From assembly GCA_025451355.1 (NCBI GenBank), contig JANWKN010000033.1, forward strand, positions 1 through 39,112: 39,112 nucleotides of DNA. Direction: 5' to 3'. Numbering within the stretch: position 1 is the first letter of the stretch; each line of letters opens with the position of its first letter. The DNA is from Pseudolabrys sp. (GTDB lineage: Bacteria > Pseudomonadota > Alphaproteobacteria > Rhizobiales > Xanthobacteraceae). Below, one piece after another: positions 18,480 to 27,078 of the stretch. The position numbers and the translations under genes were made by a program. A model generated the notes under the pieces. It saw only the letters and a program-made list of their open reading frames with translations. It did no database searches and was not told where the DNA came from.

Positions 18480-19733
18480 CTACACGCCGGTAAACTCCAG
18501 AACATAGAGTCCGGCATTGTAGTCGGTCGCGTAGATTAGACCTTTGGCATCCACAAACACGTCTGCCGATTGAATGACGCGCGCGCGGTTCGGCCGCGTA
18601 TCCGCGAGCGTCGCCGGTTGTGGCGGCACCAATGCGCCGACTTCTTTCGGGGCGAAGGCCTTGGATATGTCGAAGACGCGGATGCCCGCGTTCTGGTAGG
18701 TGGCAAAAATCAATTGCGAGCTGATGAAACTTCCGGGCCGATTTTCGTGAATATTATGCGGGCCAAAATGCCCGCCTTTGGCCTTGTAGTTGGCTTCGGC
18801 CGGCGTCGGAAACGACGAAATGCTGACCGGATTTTCTCGCGCGCGATTGTCGAAGACCCAGACTAGTTTGAGCCCATCGTCCTGGTGATCGAGCACGGCC
18901 TCATCGAGCACCACCAGCAGGTCGCGGTCGGGCAGGGGCAGGCAATTGTGCGTGCCCCCACCGAACGGCGGCGACCAGTTTCGATGCACGATCAGCTTCG
19001 GTCTGGCGCGGTCGGCGATGTTGAGCACCACCATGCCTGCATCGCGCCAGGCGGCATAAGCGGTGTCACCGTGGATGATGGCGTGGTGCAGGCCGTAGCG
19101 GCGGGTTGGCTGCCATGACGGTGTCTCGCCGGCCGCGAGATTCATGCCCGGGATCCACCATCGCCCGGCCTCGCGCGGCTCAGCCGGATTGCTCATGTCA
19201 ACAGTCATAAAAATGTAGTCGGTGAACCCATCGAGCAGTACCGACACATAGGCCCAGCGGCCGCCGGTGTACCAGATGCGATGAATGCCGCCGCCTTCGA
19301 CCGCCATGAATCCGATGCGGCGCGGATTGTCCGGCGTGGAAATATCGTAGACGGCGAGGCCTGCGCTCCAGTCGCGCACGCGGCTGGCTTCCGCGGTGCC
19401 GACCGTCTTGCCGAGCGCCCCGCTGTAATAGGCGCGCTCGTCGGCAAACTCGGCAGCGGCGAACATGTCCTTGGCATTGATGACCAGCAACAGGTCGTCG
19501 TGGGTCTGCAGATGAATGGTCCACGTGTTCGGCGGCGCGGCAACGTAGTTCACCGCATACGGATTTTTGGCATCGCGCACATCGATTACGGAAAATCCCC
19601 TGGAGAACATGTGACCGACATAAGCGAAGCCGCGATGCACCATGACCTGCACGCCGTCGGGACGGCCGCCCTGATCGGAGTGGCCGACGACGCGCATGTT
19701 GCGTGCATAGTCGGGCTGGGGCAGGTCGCTCAT
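18480..19733 (-). CDS. LVIVD-repeat beta-propeller protein
   Basis: The 417-residue protein is built from repeats with the LVIVD pattern (strand, Asp, then NP or RP): FSVIDVRDAKNPYAVNYV, LAVYDISTPDNPRRIGFM, MTVDMSNPAEPREAGRWW, MVVLNIADRARPKLIVHRNW and IRVFDISKAFAPKEVGALVP. This predicts a beta-propeller. There is no signal peptide, unlike many members that are exported. His-rich points (GLHHAIIH, GGTHNCLPLP, GGHFGPHNIHENRP) could bind a metal. Its start overlaps the stop of the upstream FAD monooxygenase by 4 bases, so the two are translationally coupled and probably act in one catabolic step. The substrate is unknown. Confidence 0.8.
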   Translation of the reverse strand: MSDLPQPDYARNMRVVGHSDQGGRPDGVQVMVHRGFAYVGHMFSRGFSVIDVRDAKNPYAVNYVAAPPNTWTIHLQTHDDLLLVINAKDMFAAAEFADERAYYSGALGKTVGTAEASRVRDWSAGLAVYDISTPDNPRRIGFMAVEGGGIHRIWYTGGRWAYVSVLLDGFTDYIFMTVDMSNPAEPREAGRWWIPGMNLAAGETPSWQPTRRYGLHHAIIHGDTAYAAWRDAGMVVLNIADRARPKLIVHRNWSPPFGGGTHNCLPLPDRDLLVVLDEAVLDHQDDGLKLVWVFDNRARENPVSISSFPTPAEANYKAKGGHFGPHNIHENRPGSFISSQLIFATYQNAGIRVFDISKAFAPKEVGALVPPQPATLADTRPNRARVIQSADVFVDAKGLIYATDYNAGLYVLEFTGV

Positions 19734-20971
19734 CTGTAAGCGTCAAGAAAATGCGGCACGGCGATCCAGTCCAGCATGGCGCCATCGCTTTGCAGCAGAT
19801 CATGCATGCGGCGGTCTTCGTCGGTCTTCAAGTTGACGCCGAGATGCGTGCCGAGTTTGCGTCCATGCATGACGATGTGGTTGCCGATGGGCTGACGCTC
19901 CGCGTTATAGGCCTTCAATGCGTCGTCGATGTCGTCATGGTCGCGCAGATGTTTCGCCAAAGCCTGTGCGTCTGTGCCCGCCTTTGCCATCCCGAAACCC
20001 ATATGCGGACGCGCATTCGCCGCCGCGTCGCCGACCATTGCAACACGGCCGAACACGGTCGCCGGCGCGGTGAAATCGTAGATCGGTGTGATGAACGGCT
20101 GTTTGATTTTCATCAGCGCGTCGAGGAGAGCGGGCGGCAAAGTTTCACGCGCGTCCTTGTACATCTCCGCGATGAGATCTTTGCGGATCAGCGGTGGCGG
20201 CACCGAATGTTCGTGCTGCACGCCGTTCTCGTCGACATTCATCTCGCGCAACTTTGCGGCGTCGGCGACGCGGTACCAGATAAAATTGAAGCGACGCTTG
20301 CCCGGCCGCAGGTCGTTGTCGAAGCCGGCAATGGGATAGGTAATCACTTGCTGACGCTTGGGCAGGTAAAACGTGAACAGAGGATAGATGCTGCTGAGTG
20401 TTTCCGCGGCGAGGTCGGCCTCATTCGGCGCGCCGCGCCAGATGTAATAGCCGGCATAGACCGGCTGCACGTCCGGCGCCATCTGCGCGCGCACACTTGA
20501 ACGAATTCCGTCGCCACCGACGAGAATGTTGGCGTGCTCGACGCGCCCGCCGGAAAACCGCACGCGCACGCCCCGCTCATCCTGGTCGACGCGTTCGAAA
20601 TTCCATCCGAGATGGTATCGGGACTCGTCGACCGTCGCCCGGAGAAGCCGCTGCAGGCGATCCCATGACGTGAGGATCTGCTTCAGTGGGCGCTCATCGG
20701 TGACACGGCCTTCACGGTCAATCGCAACGCGCTTGGGGACCTCGACACCAAGATCCTTGGTACCGGCACCGCTCGCTTCGAGGGTTTCCATGAGTTCCGG
20801 GTGGCCCGTAATCCCGGCGCCACGGCCGGCCAGTTCGACGTTCGACCGCTCATAGACATCTGCGTCCCAGCCTATCTGCCGCAGGAACGCTGCTGAAAAG
20901 AGCCCGGACATTGAGCCGCCAATAATGATAGCGCGTCGCTTGGCGCGACGAGGGGAGGGTGAACCCGGCAT
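19730..20971 (-). CDS. FAD-dependent aromatic-type monooxygenase
   Basis: Group A flavoprotein hydroxylase of 413 residues. The FAD ADP-binding motif is a GxSxxG variant (AIIIGGSMSGLFSAAFLRQ), followed by an acidic YERS; the DG motif is VGGDGIRSSVR and the GD motif VAMVGDAAANARPHMGFG. It is most like 2,6-dihydroxypyridine 3-hydroxylase-type enzymes in length and motif spacing, which is an impression and not a substrate assignment. The ATG at 20971 follows TTAGGATG; the alternative GTG at 20995 is less supported. It is transcribed away from ruvC and coupled to the LVIVD gene. Confidence 0.85.
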   Translation of the reverse strand: MPGSPSPRRAKRRAIIIGGSMSGLFSAAFLRQIGWDADVYERSNVELAGRGAGITGHPELMETLEASGAGTKDLGVEVPKRVAIDREGRVTDERPLKQILTSWDRLQRLLRATVDESRYHLGWNFERVDQDERGVRVRFSGGRVEHANILVGGDGIRSSVRAQMAPDVQPVYAGYYIWRGAPNEADLAAETLSSIYPLFTFYLPKRQQVITYPIAGFDNDLRPGKRRFNFIWYRVADAAKLREMNVDENGVQHEHSVPPPLIRKDLIAEMYKDARETLPPALLDALMKIKQPFITPIYDFTAPATVFGRVAMVGDAAANARPHMGFGMAKAGTDAQALAKHLRDHDDIDDALKAYNAERQPIGNHIVMHGRKLGTHLGVNLKTDEDRRMHDLLQSDGAMLDWIAVPHFLDAYR

Positions 20972-21100
20972 GCTCGGCCATCCTAATGCAATCACGTCGG
21001 AAATTCCGAATCCCGTTATGGTGGAAAGCCTCCGCGATCAGCAGTGGGGCGCGCATTTCGGTCCTAGGCTGCGGGCGGGCGCGGGGTTATCAACGGGACC

Positions 21101-21640
21101 ATGGCCCGGCATCCGATTCGAATACTCGGCATCGATCCGGGGCTCCGCCGTACCGGCTGGGGCCTGATCGAGAGCGACGGAAATCGGTTGATTCACATCG
21201 CCTGCGGTTCTGTCGAAACCAGCGAGCGCGCCGAACTCGGCAGCCGCTTGCTAGTGATCCACGACGGGTTGATCTCGGTCATTGAACGCTACCGGCCGCA
21301 CGAGGCCGCGGTGGAGGCGACCTTCGTCAATGCAAACGCAGCGGCGACCCTGAAGCTCGGTCAGGCACGCGGCATTGCGATGCTCGTGCCGGCGAAGGCG
21401 GGGCTCACGGTTGCCGAGTACGCCCCCAATGTCGTCAAAAAGACGGTTGTCGGCGCTGGCCACGGAGAAAAGACGCAGATCCGTATGATGATAGGTGTGC
21501 TGCTGCCGAAGGCCGATCCCAAGAGCGAAGATGCGGCCGATGCACTCGCTATCGCAGTGTGCCACGCCCATCATCGCACGAGCGCGGCACGTCGCTACGC
21601 GGCGCAGGCCTGTGGCGGTGGCAAGCGGATGAAGACATGA
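21101..21640 (+). CDS. ruvC: Holliday junction endonuclease RuvC
   Basis: Resolves Holliday junctions by symmetric cleavage together with RuvAB. The 179-residue protein has the catalytic acids in IRILGIDPG (Asp12), AAVEATFVN, and [16 protein letters not shown] near residue 147, and the DNA-binding [10 protein letters not shown]. The C-terminus GGGKRMKT overlaps the ruvA start (ATGA at 21637-21640), so translation is coupled. The 129-base divergent region to the monooxygenase gene shows no promoter I would defend. Confidence 0.96.
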   Translation: MARHPIRILGIDPGLRRTGWGLIESDGNRLIHIACGSVETSERAELGSRLLVIHDGLISVIERYRPHEAAVEATFVNANAAATLKLGQARGIAMLVPAKAGLTVAEYAPNVVKKTVVGAGHGEKTQIRMMIGVLLPKADPKSEDAADALAIAVCHAHHRTSAARRYAAQACGGGKRMKT

Positions 21641-22254
21641 TCGGTAAGCTCAAGGGCATCGTGGACAGTTACGGCGAGGATTACATCATCCTCGACGTCG
21701 GCGGCGTCGGCTATCAGGTGCATTGCTCCGCGCGCACGCTGCAGGCGCTTCCCTCACCAGGCGAGGCGGCCACCTTGTCCATCGAAACCCATGTGCGTGA
21801 GGACCAGATCAAGCTGTTCGGTTTTGCCAGCGACCTCGAACGCGAGTGGTTCCGGCTGCTGCAGACAGTGCAAGGGGTGGGTGCCAAGGTCGCGATGTCG
21901 GTGCTCGGCACGCTGAAGCCATCCGAACTCGCTTCAGCAGTTGCCATGCGTGACAAGGCAATGGTGGCCCGCACGCCGGGCGTGGGTCCGAAAGTGGCGG
22001 AGCGTATCGTCACCGAACTGAAAGACAAGGCACCCGCTTACGCAAACGTCGATCCCGCGGTCGTGCATCTTGCCGGCGCGCTTGATGAAAAGCGTGCGCC
22101 AAGGCCGATCACTGATGCTGTTTCCGCGCTGGTCAATCTCGGTTATGGACATCCGCAGGCGGCTGCCGCCATCGCGGCCGCGGCACGCAGTGCGGGTGAC
22201 GACGCAGACACCGCGACGCTGATCCGGCACGGTCTGAAGGAATTGGCAAGATGA
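21637..22254 (+). CDS. ruvA: Holliday junction branch-migration protein RuvA
   Basis: Binds the four-way junction as a tetramer and loads RuvB. Start [23 protein letters not shown] is the OB-fold N-terminus; the middle carries helix-hairpin-helix motifs ([18 protein letters not shown] and [17 protein letters not shown]), and the C-terminal domain III ([20 protein letters not shown]) contacts RuvB. Length is 205 residues, normal for the family. It overlaps ruvC by 4 bases and ruvB by 4 bases. Confidence 0.96.
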   Translation: MIGKLKGIVDSYGEDYIILDVGGVGYQVHCSARTLQALPSPGEAATLSIETHVREDQIKLFGFASDLEREWFRLLQTVQGVGAKVAMSVLGTLKPSELASAVAMRDKAMVARTPGVGPKVAERIVTELKDKAPAYANVDPAVVHLAGALDEKRAPRPITDAVSALVNLGYGHPQAAAAIAAAARSAGDDADTATLIRHGLKELAR

Positions 22255-23291
22255 ACAGTCCGCGCCGACTGGTGGCTGCCGACAAGCGCGACGACGATGT
22301 CGATGCTTCGTTGCGTCCACAGCAACTCAGCGAGTTTGTCGGGCAGCAGCAGGCGCGCGCCAATCTGAAGGTCTTTATTGAGGCAGCACGGGCGCGCAAA
22401 GAGGCGCTCGACCATGTGCTGTTCGTGGGGCCACCGGGCTTGGGCAAGACGACGTTGGCGCAGATCGTGGCGCGCGAATTGGGTGTCAGCTTTCGCGCTA
22501 CTTCCGGCCCGGTAATTGCCAAAGCGGGCGACCTTGCGGCGCTGCTGACCAATCTTGAGCCGCGCGATGTGCTGTTCATCGACGAGATTCACCGACTCAA
22601 CCCGGCAGTCGAGGAAATTCTTTATCCAGCGATGGAGGATTTCCAACTCGACCTCATCATCGGGGAAGGGCCGGCTGCGCGCTCGGTCAAGATCGATCTC
22701 TCCCCCTTCACATTGGTCGGCGCGACAACGCGAGCGGGACTGCTGACAAATCCGTTGCGCGACCGCTTCGGCATTCCGGTGCGGCTTAACTTCTATACCG
22801 AGAAAGAGCTCGAAGAGATCGTCGATCGTGGAGCGCGCGTGCTCCGCATCGGCATCGCCCCAGATGGCGCCAATGAAATCGCGCGGCGCGCCCGCGGCAC
22901 CCCGCGCATCGCGGGACGTCTCCTGCGTCGTGTGCGCGACTTTGCCCATGTCGACGGTGCAAAGACCATCGACCGGAAAGTTGCTGACCGCGCGTTGTTG
23001 GCGCTTGAGGTCGATGCCGCCGGCCTGGATGCGATGGATCGGCGCTATCTCTCGACCATCGCGTCGAGTTACGGAGGTGGGCCGGTCGGTGTCGATACGC
23101 TCGCGGCCGCGTTGTCGGAACCGCGTGACGCCATCGAGGACATCATCGAGCCATTCCTGATCCAAAAAGGCTTCCTGCAACGGACGCCGCGCGGGCGGTT
23201 ACTGACCGCGCTGGCTTTCCAGCATCTCGGCCTGCCGGAGCCTGCGCGCGATCCGGCCCAGTTTGGGCTGTTTTCCGGAGAGGATGAGTAG
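22251..23291 (+). CDS. ruvB: Holliday junction helicase RuvB
   Basis: AAA+ motor that drives branch migration. The 346-residue protein has [13 protein letters not shown], Walker [10 protein letters not shown] at 60-68, Walker [16 protein letters not shown], sensor 1 region [20 protein letters not shown] and a C-terminal winged helix ending in the conserved [18 protein letters not shown]. Nothing is missing. The NUDIX gene starts inside its last codons. Confidence 0.97.
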   Translation: MNSPRRLVAADKRDDDVDASLRPQQLSEFVGQQQARANLKVFIEAARARKEALDHVLFVGPPGLGKTTLAQIVARELGVSFRATSGPVIAKAGDLAALLTNLEPRDVLFIDEIHRLNPAVEEILYPAMEDFQLDLIIGEGPAARSVKIDLSPFTLVGATTRAGLLTNPLRDRFGIPVRLNFYTEKELEEIVDRGARVLRIGIAPDGANEIARRARGTPRIAGRLLRRVRDFAHVDGAKTIDRKVADRALLALEVDAAGLDAMDRRYLSTIASSYGGGPVGVDTLAAALSEPRDAIEDIIEPFLIQKGFLQRTPRGRLLTALAFQHLGLPEPARDPAQFGLFSGEDE

Positions 23292-23691
23292 CGAAAGAAT
23301 CATATCTGTGGTGGCCGCACTGATCCGCGACGGGGACGGGCGCGTTCTGCTGGTCCGCAAGCGCGGGACGGTGGCTTTCATGCAGCCGGGCGGCAAACGC
23401 GACGTTGGCGAAAGCGACGTCGCGGCATTGGCACGCGAAATCGGCGAGGAATTGGGCTGTCGTATCAAGGATAGCAGCGTGCAGGCTCTGGGCGTGTTTG
23501 ATTGCCCGGCGGCGAACGAGCCAGGATTTCAAGTCAACGCCGCTGTCTATGCGGTGGATGTCGACGGTCCGATCAAGCCTGCCGGCGAGATCGATCAGGT
23601 CTTATGGATCGATCCGCGCGCGCTTCCCGACCTCACATTCGCACCATTGACGCGCGACCACGTGCTCCCGCTCGCGCGGTCACTTCAATGA
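23284..23691 (+). CDS. NUDIX hydrolase
   Basis: Hydrolyses a nucleoside diphosphate linked to another group; substrate unknown. The 135-residue protein has an intact Nudix box (GKRDVGE, seven residues, then REIGEELGC), matching GX5EX7REUXEEXGU. The strand before it, FMQPGG, is typical. ATG at 23284 lies 8 bases inside ruvB and has GGAG 4 bases upstream, so it is coupled to ruvB. A further in-frame upstream start is possible but would overlap ruvB more. A house-cleaning role next to DNA repair is a reasonable inference only. Confidence 0.85.
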   Translation: MSSERIISVVAALIRDGDGRVLLVRKRGTVAFMQPGGKRDVGESDVAALAREIGEELGCRIKDSSVQALGVFDCPAANEPGFQVNAAVYAVDVDGPIKPAGEIDQVLWIDPRALPDLTFAPLTRDHVLPLARSLQ

Positions 23692-23752
23692 ATGGCTGCA
23701 TTGACGCGCAAGCCGATTGATGCAGTTCTCTCCTGTCTGTAAATAGTTCGCT

Positions 23753-24211
23753 ATGAACTCCCTCGATGGCGAAATTCTCGACGGCCGGCACCATCAGGCT
23801 GTGCGTGTCTATTACGAAGACACGGATTTTTCCGGCATCGTCTATCACGCGAGCTATCTGCGTTTCATGGAGCGCGGCCGCACCAATTATCTACGACTGA
23901 TCGGCGCCGATCATCGCGCGCTGTTCGAACAAGCCGAAAAGGAAGCGCCGGGATTTTCTTTCGTGGTGCGTCATATGAGCATCGATTTCCGCAAGCCCGC
24001 GTTCATGGATGACGTGCTGGACATCGTCACCACACCGGAAGAAGTGAAAGGCGCCTCGGTGACACTCAATCAGAAGGTTATGCGTGGCGTTGATCTACTT
24101 GTGGAAGCGCACGTTCAGGTCGCCTTCGTTTCCGGCGGACGCGCAAAGCCGATCCCGAAGCCGCTGCGCGTTGCCATGAAAGCAGATCAGGAATCGGGCG
24201 GCGTCACCTGA
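23753..24211 (+). CDS. ybgC: YbgC-type acyl-CoA thioesterase
   Basis: Hot-dog-fold thioesterase associated with the Tol-Pal system. The 152-residue protein contains VRVYYEDTDFSGIVYHASYLRFMERGRTNYLR, where the DxDxxGxVYxxxYLRxxE pattern holds the catalytic Asp, and FSFVVRHMSIDFRKPAFMDD. In most proteobacteria it is the first gene of ybgC-tolQRA; here tolQ starts only 2.1 kb later, separated by ogt, a TetR gene and DUF2852. The ATG at 23753 is the first in frame. Confidence 0.93.
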   Translation: MNSLDGEILDGRHHQAVRVYYEDTDFSGIVYHASYLRFMERGRTNYLRLIGADHRALFEQAEKEAPGFSFVVRHMSIDFRKPAFMDDVLDIVTTPEEVKGASVTLNQKVMRGVDLLVEAHVQVAFVSGGRAKPIPKPLRVAMKADQESGGVT

Positions 24212-24233
24212 CGGCACGTGCTATTATTTCTGG

Positions 24234-24806
24234 ATGAGCAACAGTTTCGCGATATTCGATACGGCGATCCGTACGTGCGGAATCGTCTGGAACGTGCACG
24301 GCGTGGCCGGCGTGCAGATTCACGACGGAACTGAAGGCGCCACCCGGGCGCACCTGTTGCGGCGTTTTGCCGGCGCAAAGGAAGAGCCGCCTCCTGCACA
24401 TGTGCAGCGGGCGATTGACGGCATCGTTGCACTCTTGTGCGGCGAGAAACGCGACTTGAACGACGTGACGCTCGATACTGGCGATCTGCCGGAGTTCAAT
24501 CGCAAGGTCTACGCCATTGCACGCACGATTCCGCCGGGCTCCACATTGACTTACGGAGAGATTGCGGAACGCCTTGGCGACAGATTATTGGCGCGCGATG
24601 TCGGACAGGCGCTCGGCCAGAATCCGATTCCCTTGATCGTGCCCTGTCATCGTGTGCTCGCTGCGGGCGGCAAGACAGGCGGCTTTTCGGCTCCGGGCGG
24701 CGTCGTCAGCAAGCTCCGTCTGCTGAGCATCGAAGGTGCACAGCCGAGCGGTCCGACATTGTTTGATCATCTGCCGCTGGTCGCCAAACGCGGGCGACGT
24801 TCATAG
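24234..24806 (+). CDS. ogt: O6-methylguanine-DNA methyltransferase (Ogt type)
   Basis: Suicide repair protein that transfers methyl from O6-methylguanine in DNA to its own cysteine. The 190-residue protein has a degenerate N-terminal domain, then TYGEIAERLG, the Arg-finger segment RDVGQALGQNP, the acceptor Cys138 in PCHRVLAAGGKTGGFSAPGG, and a final KLRLLSIEG. It begins 22 bases after ybgC and ends 46 bases before tetR, and is probably cotranscribed with ybgC. I used the ATG at 24234. Confidence 0.88.
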   Translation: MSNSFAIFDTAIRTCGIVWNVHGVAGVQIHDGTEGATRAHLLRRFAGAKEEPPPAHVQRAIDGIVALLCGEKRDLNDVTLDTGDLPEFNRKVYAIARTIPPGSTLTYGEIAERLGDRLLARDVGQALGQNPIPLIVPCHRVLAAGGKTGGFSAPGGVVSKLRLLSIEGAQPSGPTLFDHLPLVAKRGRRS

Positions 24807-24835
24807 ATATCGGCGTCGACGCACCTGCCGGACTC

Positions 24836-24854
24836 ATGTTAATCCCGTTTACAT
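24836..24854. promoter_or_regulatory. Candidate TetR operator over the tetR start codon
   Basis: ATGTTAATCCCGTTTACAT is an 8-3-8 dyad; its arms match each other at 6 of 8 positions and match the dyad at 25599-25617 at 14 of 16 arm positions. The symmetry continues outwards for two further pairs (24834-24856). It covers the first two bases of the tetR ATG, so it may mediate autoregulation. Binding by the adjacent TetR is inferred. Confidence 0.5.
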
Positions 24855-25500
24855 GAAATGGGGCAGACGTGCCGGACCGCGCGGCTATCACCACGGCAAC
24901 CTCAAGGAAGCCCTGGTGCGGGCTGCGCTTGAGTTGATTGCTGAGAAGGGACCGGCTGGCTTCACCTTTGCCGACGCCGCGCGCTGGGCAGGCGTAAGTC
25001 CTGCGGCGCCGTATCGGCATTTTCGCGATCGAGACGCGCTGCTCGCCGATGTTGCTCGCCGCGGCTTTCAGGAGTTTGCAAGCGCGCTCGCCAAAGCCTG
25101 GGACGAAGGCAAGCCGGAGGTGATGGCGGCTTTTGACCGTCTCGGCAAAACCTATCTCGCTTTCGCCAAACGCGAGCCGGCCTATTACTCTGCGATGTTC
25201 GAGGCGGGTGTTCCTCTCGATACTGATCGCGAGTTACGCGAGGCTAGCGAGAACGCATTTGCCGTGTTGCGCGCGGCGGCCGAGAAACTGGTTTCGTTGA
25301 TTCCGTCGCCAGGGCGTCCGCCGGCTCTGATGGTCGCATTGCACATATGGTCGATGACGCACGGGATCGCCTCGTTGTTCGGCCGCGGCGACGCGGCCCG
25401 TCGCGCATTACCGATGCCGCCCGAGGAACTGCTGGAAGCTGCCGTCCTTATTTACCTGCGCGGTCTGGGGCTTAACGCGACAGCGGCCCGGCAGCGGTGA
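24853..25500 (+). CDS. TetR/AcrR-family transcriptional regulator
   Basis: Homodimeric repressor of 215 residues. The N-terminal DNA-binding domain (about 12-60) is clear: YHHGNLKEALVRAALELI then FTFADAARWAGVSPAAPYRHF, the helix-turn-helix ending in RDRDALLADVA. The C-terminal ligand domain has the TetR_C_33/WHG-type look (LGKTYLAFAKREPAYYSAMFEAG and MTHGIASLFGRG). I chose ATG at 24853, the only in-frame ATG that puts the HTH near the N-terminus; there is no ribosome-binding site, and the start sits inside a palindrome, so a leaderless or coupled start is possible. It is followed by DUF2852, whose promoter carries a matching palindrome. Confidence 0.9.
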   Translation: MKWGRRAGPRGYHHGNLKEALVRAALELIAEKGPAGFTFADAARWAGVSPAAPYRHFRDRDALLADVARRGFQEFASALAKAWDEGKPEVMAAFDRLGKTYLAFAKREPAYYSAMFEAGVPLDTDRELREASENAFAVLRAAAEKLVSLIPSPGRPPALMVALHIWSMTHGIASLFGRGDAARRALPMPPEELLEAAVLIYLRGLGLNATAARQR

Positions 25501-25570
25501 GTAGCCAGCGACTTTTGCGCGCAGGTCTGGCGCGGCGCCACAACGCTCACCAATTTAATTTCCGCGCCGC

Positions 25571-25599
25571 TTGACAGTGGCCTCGCCCTGCCCTAACTA
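25571..25599 (+). promoter_or_regulatory. Strong promoter of the DUF2852 gene
   Basis: TTGACA (25571-25576), exactly 17 bases, then TAACTA (25594-25599): the -35 is a perfect consensus. The transcript would start near 25606 within the adjacent palindrome, giving a leader of about 28 bases to the ATG at 25634. Confidence 0.65.
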
Positions 25600-25617
25600 T
25601 GTAAATGTTATTTACAT
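25599..25617. promoter_or_regulatory. Candidate TetR operator at the DUF2852 promoter
   Basis: ATGTAAATGTTATTTACAT is a perfect 8-bp inverted repeat with a 3-base spacer. It touches the -10 and spans the predicted start site, the classic place for repression by a TetR protein. The same 8-3-8 layout is repeated at 24836-24854. Confidence 0.65.
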
Positions 25618-25633
25618 TCACGCGAGGCCGACA

Positions 25634-26047
25634 ATGCCTATCACCGCGCAACTCGACTCTTTCGGAAAACCCGCCTGGATCGCACTGATCGTTCTTGGCT
25701 TCATGGTCTGGTGGCCGCTTGGGCTTAGCGTCCTCGCCTTCACCATCGGGAGCGGAAGAATGGGATGTGGACAGCACCACTGGCAGAACAAGGTGGATCG
25801 AATGCAGCAAAAGATGGATTGGATGAGGTCGCGAATGGGTGGCAGCCCCTGGAATTTCTATGCGCCCTCCAGCGGCAACCGGGCTTTCGACGATTATCGG
25901 GCCGATACGCTGCGGCGCCTTGAGGAAGAGCAGCGCGAGTTCCGTGAGTTCCTCGCGCGTCTTCGTCTGGCGAAGGACAAAACCGAGTTCGACCAGTTCA
26001 TGGCCGAGCGTGGCAACCGGCCTTCGCCGGATCAGCCCCAGAGCTAA
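25634..26047 (+). CDS. DUF2852 single-pass membrane protein
   Basis: The 137-residue protein has one hydrophobic helix at about 14-38 (PAWIALIVLGFMVWWPLGLS), then a basic/aromatic segment HHWQNKVDRMQQKMDWMRSRM, and a charged helix LRRLEEEQREFREFLARLRLAKDKTEFDQFMAERG. I recognise it as DUF2852, an alphaproteobacterial membrane protein of unknown function. The ATG at 25634 has GAGG 7 bases upstream. It has its own strong promoter with an operator-like palindrome and its own terminator, so it is a single-gene unit, most likely controlled by the TetR gene just upstream. Confidence 0.85.
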   Translation: MPITAQLDSFGKPAWIALIVLGFMVWWPLGLSVLAFTIGSGRMGCGQHHWQNKVDRMQQKMDWMRSRMGGSPWNFYAPSSGNRAFDDYRADTLRRLEEEQREFREFLARLRLAKDKTEFDQFMAERGNRPSPDQPQS

Positions 26048-26072
26048 ATCGCCCCGCTTTCCTGAAGCAACG

Positions 26073-26103
26073 GGCCGCCCGAGAGGGCGGCCATCGCTTT
26101 TTT
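26073..26103 (+). terminator. Rho-independent terminator after DUF2852
   Basis: Perfect 8-bp stem GGCCGCCC/GGGCGGCC (26073-26080, 26085-26092) with a GAGA loop, followed by ATCGC and six T residues (26098-26103). It separates DUF2852 from the tol operon. Confidence 0.85.
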
Positions 26104-26353
26104 CGCCGGCGCGCGGAGGTAACTACTCCTTAACCACAATCAGCGCTGTTTAGAGCGGTTAGGCCCGCTTCCGCGCCCAAGTTTGGCCAAGTTTCGCGGG
26201 GATTTCGTAGGTTACCGGTGGACGGGACCAACGATTTTCGCGAGACGTCCGGCTTAGCGCGTGAGCGGCATCGTCGCGCGCGCATGTCGACTTCGGATAT
26301 TGCGCCGCGCCGGTTCGACCCACGGGACCGGATTAAGCCGAAAGGACGTGCCT
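26104..26353 (+). other. Intergenic region before tolQ
   Basis: Together with the terminator this is a 306-base stretch without a gene. It holds TTAACCAC at 26130-26137, which resembles the CtrA half-site TTAACCAT, and the AAAGGA ribosome site of tolQ. No -35/-10 pair stands out. The tol operon must have a promoter here because a strong terminator lies just upstream. Confidence 0.4.
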
Positions 26354-27067
26354 ATGAATCCTGCCGACGTGGCACAGTCGGTGCTCCCGCTGACTTCTTC
26401 CGATCTTTCGCTGTTCACCCTGTTCTGGAACGCGCACTGGGTCGTCAAGACGGTGATGGTCGGGCTGCTGATCTGCTCAGTCTGGGTCTGGGCGATCGCG
26501 ATCGACAAGACCGTGCTCTATACCCGTTCGCGCCGCGCCATGGATCGTTTCGAGCAGGCCTTCTGGTCGGGGCAGTCGCTGGACGAACTCTACCGCGCGC
26601 TGTCCTCGCGCCCCGCGCATTCGATGGCGGCATTATTCGTGGCCGCGATGCGCGAATGGAAACGCAGTTTCGAGGGAAATGCGCGCACGATCGGTGGATT
26701 GCAGATGCGTATTGAAAAAGTCATGGAAGTGACAATCGCGCGTGAGGTCGAGCGGCTTGAAAGGCGTCTGCTCGTGCTCGCCACCGTCGGGTCGGCGGGA
26801 CCATTTGTCGGGTTGTTCGGTACCGTCTGGGGCATCATGACGAGCTTCCAATCGATCGCCGCATCCAAAAACACATCATTGGCGGTTGTCGCGCCCGGCA
26901 TCGCCGAAGCGCTTTTTGCGACTGCACTCGGCCTTGTCGCCGCCATACCAGCGACGATTTTCTATAACAAGTTCGCGTCCGAAGTTAACAAACAAGCCCA
27001 GCGCCTCGAGGGCTTTGCCGACGAGTTCTCGGCAATTCTGTCCCGGCAGATCGACGAGCGAGGGTAG
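26354..27067 (+). CDS. tolQ: Tol-Pal system protein TolQ
   Basis: Inner-membrane proton-channel subunit that energises TolA together with TolR. The 237-residue protein has three transmembrane helices: about 28-52 (VVKTVMVGLLICSVWVWAIAI), and two in the second half, LLVLATVGSAGPFVGLFGTVWGIMTSF and VVAPGIAEALFATALGLVAAIPATI, which hold the conserved GLFGTVWGIM and EALxxTAxGL motifs. The ATG at 26354 has AAAGGA 7 bases upstream; the longer frame from 26261 is rejected. It is the first gene of the operon and is followed 11 bases later by tolR. Confidence 0.96.
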   Translation: MNPADVAQSVLPLTSSDLSLFTLFWNAHWVVKTVMVGLLICSVWVWAIAIDKTVLYTRSRRAMDRFEQAFWSGQSLDELYRALSSRPAHSMAALFVAAMREWKRSFEGNARTIGGLQMRIEKVMEVTIAREVERLERRLLVLATVGSAGPFVGLFGTVWGIMTSFQSIAASKNTSLAVVAPGIAEALFATALGLVAAIPATIFYNKFASEVNKQAQRLEGFADEFSAILSRQIDERG

Positions 27068-27078
27068 GGGATCGCTTC

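Noticed and set aside
22143-23180. 345-residue open frame antisense to ruvB
   Set aside because: Shadow of the complete ruvB; composition is Arg/Gln-rich and no domain is recognisable.
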